Of a stretch of DNA of 32,563 nucleotides, positions 27,699 to 32,563 are shown piece after piece. How positions within the stretch are numbered: the stretch's first letter is position 1; each line of letters opens with the position of its first letter. Both the position numbers and the translations under genes were made by a program. The stretch is from positions 1-32,563 of the forward strand of contig CANQJW010000010.1 of NCBI GenBank assembly GCA_947624345.1, in the 5' to 3' direction. The notes beneath the pieces are model-generated. The model saw only the letters and a list, made by a program, of their open reading frames with translations, had not been told where the DNA came from and ran no database searches. This DNA comes from an uncultured Clostridia bacterium (GTDB taxonomy: Bacteria; Bacillota; Clostridia; Oscillospirales; Ruminococcaceae).

Positions 27699-28544
27699 AT
27701 GAAAATTGGAATCGTCGGACTTGGTCTGATAGGCGGATCGCTTGCAAAGGCTATAAAGAAAAATACCAATCATCTTTGCTTTGCATATGATATAAACAGT
27801 AATGTTATTGCCGATGCAATTCAGCAGGATTCTATTGACGGAAGCTTTACCCCAAAAGAGCTTTCCTCATTTGATATTGTTATCATAGGGCTTTATCCTG
27901 ACGATACTATCAACTTTATAAATGAAAATCTGTCACATTTTAAAAAGAGCGGAATCGTAATAGATACCTGTGGTGTTAAAGAGGAGATAATCAAGTCGGT
28001 TGATAAAAAGCTTAACGATATGGGTGTTTGCTTTATAGGCTGTCACCCAATGGCAGGACGGGAGTTTTCGGGCTTTGAATATTCGCTTGACAATCTTTTT
28101 GACAAGGCGAGCTTTATTATAACGCCTACGGATAACACAAATCCTGAGTCACTGGAAAAGATAAAAGCATTCTCAAAGGAAATAGGTTTTCTTAAAAATG
28201 TAATATCAACCCCGAGAAAGCACGATGAAATAATTGCATTTACTTCACAGCTTGCACATATTGTTTCAAGCGCTTATGTAAAAAGTCCCTCTTTGCTTAA
28301 GCAGTCGGGCTTTTCAGCAGGAAGCTTTAAAGATCTTACACGAGTTGCGAAGCTGAATGAAAATATGTGGACGACCTTGTTTATGATGAATAAGGCTGCT
28401 CTTTTAGATGAAATAAATCATATTATTGAGCATCTGAATGAATACAAAACAGCGCTCGAAAACGAGGATAGCAATACGCTTTGTGATTTATTAAGAGAGG
28501 GTAGAGAGCTAAAAGAAAAGTCTAACGAGCTTAACGCAAGGTAG
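27699..28544 (+). CDS. tyrA: Prephenate dehydrogenase
   Basis: MKIGIVGLGLIGGSLAKAIKK Rossmann motif; GCHPMAGREFSGFEYS; 281 aa. Confidence 0.88.
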   Translation: MKIGIVGLGLIGGSLAKAIKKNTNHLCFAYDINSNVIADAIQQDSIDGSFTPKELSSFDIVIIGLYPDDTINFINENLSHFKKSGIVIDTCGVKEEIIKSVDKKLNDMGVCFIGCHPMAGREFSGFEYSLDNLFDKASFIITPTDNTNPESLEKIKAFSKEIGFLKNVISTPRKHDEIIAFTSQLAHIVSSAYVKSPSLLKQSGFSAGSFKDLTRVAKLNENMWTTLFMMNKAALLDEINHIIEHLNEYKTALENEDSNTLCDLLREGRELKEKSNELNAR

Positions 28545-28571
28545 ACAAGAATTATATAAAAAATCAATCTG

Positions 28572-28601
28572 AACTCATCACACTTGTGGTGAGTTTTTTA
28601 T
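28572..28601 (+). terminator. Intrinsic terminator downstream of tyrA
   Basis: AACTCATCAC...GTGGTGAGTT stem followed by TTTTTT. Confidence 0.8.
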
Positions 28602-28740
28602 TTTGATCATTGCTTACTCGTACTGAAAGTTTGTTAAAATAGAAATCTGAATTTAATATTTTGTTAATAAAAATACGATAAAATGGAAAGGCGGTTCACG
28701 AGAATACATACTTAGCGATATTTGCAAGGAGATGTCGGTT

Positions 28741-29988
28741 ATGCAGCAATATGGAATAGGCAAATCAGATTTGAAAAGACAAAACCGTATGCAGGTGCTG
28801 AAAATTCTTAAAAGTCAGGGACCTACATCAAGAATTGATATTGCAAATATGCTTGATCTCACACGAGCTGCTGTCACCATGATCACAAATGATATGATTT
28901 CGCAGGGAATTATTCAAGAGATAGGTGAATATCAGAATGTTGTTAATAAAACCCCCAGAGGAAGAAAGAAAATTCTTATTGACATCAATCAAAACTATAA
29001 GTTTGTATTGGGTGTGTTGATTGACAACGATATGATAAGCGTTGGCATTTCAACCCTTTCGGGTGCGGTTCTTGATAAAAGAAACCTTGATATAAAGGCT
29101 GAAATGATCTATAATGAAATTGTGGATTTTATAACCGAGTCGATTGATTCTATTTTACTGGATAATTGTCTGGGGCTTGAAAAGATTTTGGGGATTGGCT
29201 TTGGGGTGTTCCCCGAAATGTATGAAAACGCTGGCGTTGAAATAGATGATAACGGCAAACCCGATTTCACGAAACTTGCTGTTGATATTTATGAGAGATT
29301 TAGGGTTCCGCTTATTTTCGACAACGCTGTAAAAGGTATGGCAATGGCGAATATAGATTTTCAGCAGGAAAGAGATATAAGCAGAAATAACATAGCCTTC
29401 CTAAGATACGGAGAGAGTATTCATTTTGTGGTTGCGAATCTGGATAATTCGACAGGCTCTTTTGATAACAGAACCGATTTTGTTGATAAAATTATAGTTG
29501 ACCCAACAGCGGCAGGGAGTTCGGGAGGTTCGGTAAAGGCTGAAGTAAGCAGTATAGGTATCAAGAAAAAAATCTGCAATGCTTATTCACGGGAAAACAC
29601 TGCTATACTTTATGAGCTTACTGACGGCGATATAAGCAGGGTAGGTTATGATAATATAAGGGAGGCCGCCATTAAGGGCGATAAGGCAGTTCGTGAAATT
29701 ATTGATAACGCGATAAGGCTAGGTGCTGTTTTAATCAATAATTTATATTGCTATACCAATCCGCAGAGAATAGTTCTTCATAACCTGAGAGCCAACGAGA
29801 GTGAATTTGACTATATCAAGAAAGAGGTTGCAAAAATTGCTGGCGGTAATGTCGCCTCAAGAATAGATATGAGTATTATTGAAAGAAAGCATAGCTTTTT
29901 GTCGGGCTGTGCAATAGCTATTAGATATCTGTTTTTTGAAAGAGGCGGCGTTGACAACGCAGAAATGAATATAAAAAAATCCTTTTAG
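28741..29988 (+). CDS. ROK family transcriptional regulator (NagC/XylR-like)
   Basis: N-terminal winged HTH (LKILKSQGPTSRIDIANMLDLTRAAVTMITNDMISQGII) plus ROK-like domain. ATG 28741 is 9 nt from AAGGAG; ATG 28732 directly abuts it. Confidence 0.85.
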   Translation: MQQYGIGKSDLKRQNRMQVLKILKSQGPTSRIDIANMLDLTRAAVTMITNDMISQGIIQEIGEYQNVVNKTPRGRKKILIDINQNYKFVLGVLIDNDMISVGISTLSGAVLDKRNLDIKAEMIYNEIVDFITESIDSILLDNCLGLEKILGIGFGVFPEMYENAGVEIDDNGKPDFTKLAVDIYERFRVPLIFDNAVKGMAMANIDFQQERDISRNNIAFLRYGESIHFVVANLDNSTGSFDNRTDFVDKIIVDPTAAGSSGGSVKAEVSSIGIKKKICNAYSRENTAILYELTDGDISRVGYDNIREAAIKGDKAVREIIDNAIRLGAVLINNLYCYTNPQRIVLHNLRANESEFDYIKKEVAKIAGGNVASRIDMSIIERKHSFLSGCAIAIRYLFFERGGVDNAEMNIKKSF

Positions 29989-30021
29989 ATATTTGATGAT
30001 ATATTTAAATAGGTATAATTT

Positions 30022-30052
30022 AACCGCTGAGATAATTCCCAGCGGTTTTTTT
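30022..30052. terminator. Intrinsic terminator after the ROK gene
   Basis: AACCGCTG / CAGCGGTT stem followed by T7. Confidence 0.85.
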
Positions 30053-30072
30053 GTATGCCTTGGCTTAGATTG

Positions 30073-30324
30073 TTAAACAAACATATCTTCATCAATATCG
30101 TCTTCAAGCTCCTCGCCGTTTAAAATAGCCCTAAGAGAGTCTATTTCATCTTCGGTAAGAGTTATGCCTTTTCCCATTCTTGTGTGATCAGGACTCCATT
30201 CTCTTAAATCGTATTTTGGTTCTCTTTCGTTCCAGGAAACCTTATTGAGCTCCTTTGTCCAGCCCTTGGCGTTTGTCGATAGAACTCCAAGCTCCTCTGT
30301 AATTTCAAATTTCAGTTCTGCCAT
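30073..30324 (-). CDS. YdbC/PC4-like ssDNA-binding protein
   Basis: MAELKFEITEELGVLSTNAKGWTKELNKVSWNEREPKYDLREWSPDHTRMGKGITLTEDEIDSLRAIL; start at CAT 30322-30324 with GGAGG upstream on minus strand. Confidence 0.85.
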   Translation of the reverse strand: MAELKFEITEELGVLSTNAKGWTKELNKVSWNEREPKYDLREWSPDHTRMGKGITLTEDEIDSLRAILNGEELEDDIDEDMFV

Positions 30325-30342
30325 TTTTATAACCTCCAAAAT

Positions 30343-31800
30343 TTATTTGATGAAAGGTAAAAACCTTAAAACCTTTTTCGGTAATACGATTTTTGCAACC
30401 TTAAACATACATCTGTAATTGAGTAAAAATACTATTATAAACAATATAATCAAAGATGTGTATTTGATATATGTTTGTCTGATATAATTAGCAAGCGTCA
30501 TAAGTATTAATAATATGCAGTTTGTGACAAGCTTCTTAATACCAAGGTCAAATCTCTGATATTTTTGAGTGTCAACTGCTCTTATTATAAATACGGTAAG
30601 ATATGACGCCAGTGTGGAAATTGCTGCTGCATATAGTCCTATTACAGGAAGAAGAGTTATATTGATAAGTATATTTATCACGCCTGCGATAAGGCTTGTC
30701 ACAAGCGAACGCACAGATTTTTGTGCCACTGAATAAATCGTTCCGAAGAATGTTACATAACAGGTGAATATCGTTGCAAATATCAGTATCGGAGCATAGT
30801 TGATAGACTCTCTGAAAGCAGGACCTATCCAGAAGTTTGTTACAGGGGTAACTAATAGAAGTATGAACGCTGATACTATATATAATACCGATTGGTTAGA
30901 GTCGAAAACATTTTTATAAAAGTGTTCCTGATCCGCTGAATCCTTTTCGGTTATCGCCGACATATTCCACGCCATTCCGAAAATCATATATACCGTTGAT
31001 ACAATGTTAGGAATTTTATATGATGCCGAGAGTATTCCGTTTTTATCCTGACCTAAGAAATAGGTTGCAAGAAAAGAGTTTGAAGAGTTTGTGATAAGCC
31101 ATAAAAGCTGCGCAGGAATAAGCGGAACACAATATTTCAGCATTTGCTTTGCAAGGGAAAAATCAAGATTTCTGAATTTAATATATTGCCATAGCCTTGC
31201 GACAAATATAAGAAAGATTATAGATAAAAGATCAGATATTATAATCGCAAGCAGGTATCCTGTAACTCCGATTTTAAATACAAGCAAAAACAGTATTGTC
31301 AATATAAGCGTGCTGAATGTGGTGAATATACTGCAAAAGGCGTAAAGCTTAATCATTTCAAGAGCTCTTACAAAGTATGAATATAAAAGCTTCAGGCTTG
31401 ACGTCGCAACATAAATATATAACAAAACAGAATAGTTATCTATAAATCTATGGATCAGACTTGTTCCGCTGACAAACGGAATAACTATTCCGAGAAGGAC
31501 TAAGCCGCCGATATTTGCAATATTGCCTATGGTGAAAACGCTCGCATTGTCATAATTCTTGTCAAGGCCATATCTTGTTATAGCCTCTGAAACTGCAAGC
31601 GACACGATAGGTACAAGCCAGTTTGCCATTTGGATAATAACATCGGTTATGCCGAATTCGGCATCTGTCAAAGCATATGTGTAAATCGGCACTAATAGAA
31701 GCACCAGAATCTTTGAGCTGAATTGACCTATGGCAAATATTATAGTGTTTGAAAAGAGCTTTTTATAACTGCTCTTTTTTTCTCGAATTTCCTCAGACAT
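30343..31800 (-). CDS. Polysaccharide/oligosaccharide flippase (Wzx/MATE-like)
   Basis: 485 aa, about 12-14 TM segments; SNTIIFAIGQFSSKILVLLLVPIYTYALTDAEFGITDVI N-terminus typical of Wzx-type flippases. Confidence 0.88.
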   Translation of the reverse strand: MSEEIREKKSSYKKLFSNTIIFAIGQFSSKILVLLLVPIYTYALTDAEFGITDVIIQMANWLVPIVSLAVSEAITRYGLDKNYDNASVFTIGNIANIGGLVLLGIVIPFVSGTSLIHRFIDNYSVLLYIYVATSSLKLLYSYFVRALEMIKLYAFCSIFTTFSTLILTILFLLVFKIGVTGYLLAIIISDLLSIIFLIFVARLWQYIKFRNLDFSLAKQMLKYCVPLIPAQLLWLITNSSNSFLATYFLGQDKNGILSASYKIPNIVSTVYMIFGMAWNMSAITEKDSADQEHFYKNVFDSNQSVLYIVSAFILLLVTPVTNFWIGPAFRESINYAPILIFATIFTCYVTFFGTIYSVAQKSVRSLVTSLIAGVINILINITLLPVIGLYAAAISTLASYLTVFIIRAVDTQKYQRFDLGIKKLVTNCILLILMTLANYIRQTYIKYTSLIILFIIVFLLNYRCMFKVAKIVLPKKVLRFLPFIK

Positions 31801-31907
31801 ATTTTTTGCCTTTCCTGATGTTGGTGATACTATTATTAGTATAACATATTATTTATTTTTTGCAATATCAATTATAATTGACAATGGATAATTACAAAAA
31901 GTTAGAA

Positions 31908-31942
31908 CAGCGTTCGAAATTTTTTAGAACGCTGTTCTCTTG
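31908..31942. repeat. Inverted repeat AGAACAGCGTTC / GAACGCTGTTCT
   Basis: 12-bp perfect arms with 11-nt loop, followed by CTCTTG-rich simple sequence. Confidence 0.85.
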
Positions 31943-31987
31943 CTTCTTGCCTCTTGTCTCTGGTTTGCAAAATTTTTTTGCAAACCC

Positions 31988-32016
31988 TTGACACCTCTCT
32001 CAAAATATGTTATATT
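31988..32016 (+). promoter_or_regulatory. Strong sigma-A promoter
   Basis: TTGACA (31988-31993), 17-bp spacer, TGTTATATT extended -10 (TATATT 32011-32016). Confidence 0.8.
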
Positions 32017-32045
32017 ATAGATATCAAAGTCAAGGAGGAACTACT

Positions 32046-32096
32046 ATGTACAACGCAAATCACCCAGTATTTGTAAACGGGGGGGGGGGGCATTAA
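32046..32096 (+). CDS. Short ORF (16 codons) containing a G12 tract
   Basis: AAGGAGG ribosome-binding site, ATG at 32046, MYNANHPVFVNGGGGH then TAA; G12 at 32079-32090. Confidence 0.4.
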   Translation: MYNANHPVFVNGGGGH

Positions 32097-32252
32097 GCCA
32101 ACCATTATTTGTTGTGTACAGAGTAGTTATATAGAATTTAATATTGGAAATAGGGCGTAGTATGCTTATGGGCGTATGGCGTCTTTTTGTATTTTTTTGG
32201 ATGTAATTGCAAATTACATAGATATTATTAAAAAAGAAAGGTGGTTTCAAAA

Positions 32253-32563
32253 ATGAAACTTAAACGAATTTTGTCATTGCTTGCGTCATTGGCAATGGCT
32301 GTAACTGCGGTTACTGGCGCTATGAGTGTGTCGGCGAGCGAGGTTGCAAGCGGAAAATGCGGAGATAATGTAACCTGGACGCTTGATTCAGACGGAGTTC
32401 TCACTCTCTCCGGTGAGGGCCCCATGTATTTCCCTGATGACAATGGATATCTGAAGACATATAAAGACTGGGAATATTCTGAATACGCAAGTCAGATCAA
32501 AGAGCTTATAGTCGAAGAGGGTGTTACAACTATTGGCCCGTCCGCATTCGGACACACTACATT
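32253..32563 (+). CDS. Secreted BspA-like leucine-rich repeat surface protein (truncated by window end)
   Basis: GAAAGGTGG ribosome-binding site; MKLKRILSLLASLAMAVTAVTGAMSVSASEVASGKCGDNVTWTLDSDGVLTLSGEGPM...QIKELIVEEGVTTIGPSAFG, typical start of LRR_5/BspA proteins. Confidence 0.85.
   Translation, partial: MKLKRILSLLASLAMAVTAVTGAMSVSASEVASGKCGDNVTWTLDSDGVLTLSGEGPMYFPDDNGYLKTYKDWEYSEYASQIKELIVEEGVTTIGPSAFGHTT

Noticed and set aside
30343-31800. Isolated Wzx-like flippase as part of a polysaccharide locus
   Set aside because: No glycosyltransferase or polymerase genes in the window, so no locus can be supported; kept only as a CDS.
31868-31880. Palindrome CAATTATAATTG as an operator
   Set aside because: AT-rich short palindromes are frequent by chance here; only mentioned as part of the degenerate repeat.
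32044-32250. 68-aa minus-strand ORF across the poly-G tract
   Set aside because: Low-complexity, no RBS or domain; antisense to a promoter leader.

Overview
The window is a low-GC Firmicutes (Clostridia/Oscillospirales-like) chromosome segment, mostly ordinary metabolism with dense operons. From left to right it holds: a T-box leader, a small membrane protein and thrS; a roughly 12-kb sugar-uptake operon with a 986-aa solute-binding protein, two MalF/MalG-type permease pairs, an NHL/TPR-like secreted protein, a Yip1-like membrane protein and a DUF5696-like secreted protein, but no ATPase; an intergenic array of two identical 161-bp units full of hairpins, followed by a GH95-type glycosidase; a zinc-ribbon membrane protein; an Opp/Dpp peptide ABC operon with a proline-peptidase-like and a PepV-like peptidase; prephenate dehydrogenase; a ROK regulator; a YdbC/PC4-like protein and a Wzx-like flippase on the minus strand; and a truncated BspA-like leucine-rich surface protein preceded by a strong promoter and a short ORF containing a G12 tract. 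The most unusual non-coding signal is the 161-bp repeat at 15260-15604. Each unit packs about seven hairpins, most with C(TNNC)G loops, which read C(GNNA)G on the minus strand. The units fold into cloverleaf-like modules and are flanked by 23-bp direct repeats that carry an extended -10 promoter. Other notable signals are a hairpin between the Shine-Dalgarno sequence and the start of dppC, overlapping terminators after the oppA-like gene, a repeated TTTGYACAAA motif, and a probable ABC-ATPase gene remnant. All family calls come from reading translations by eye; no database search was run.
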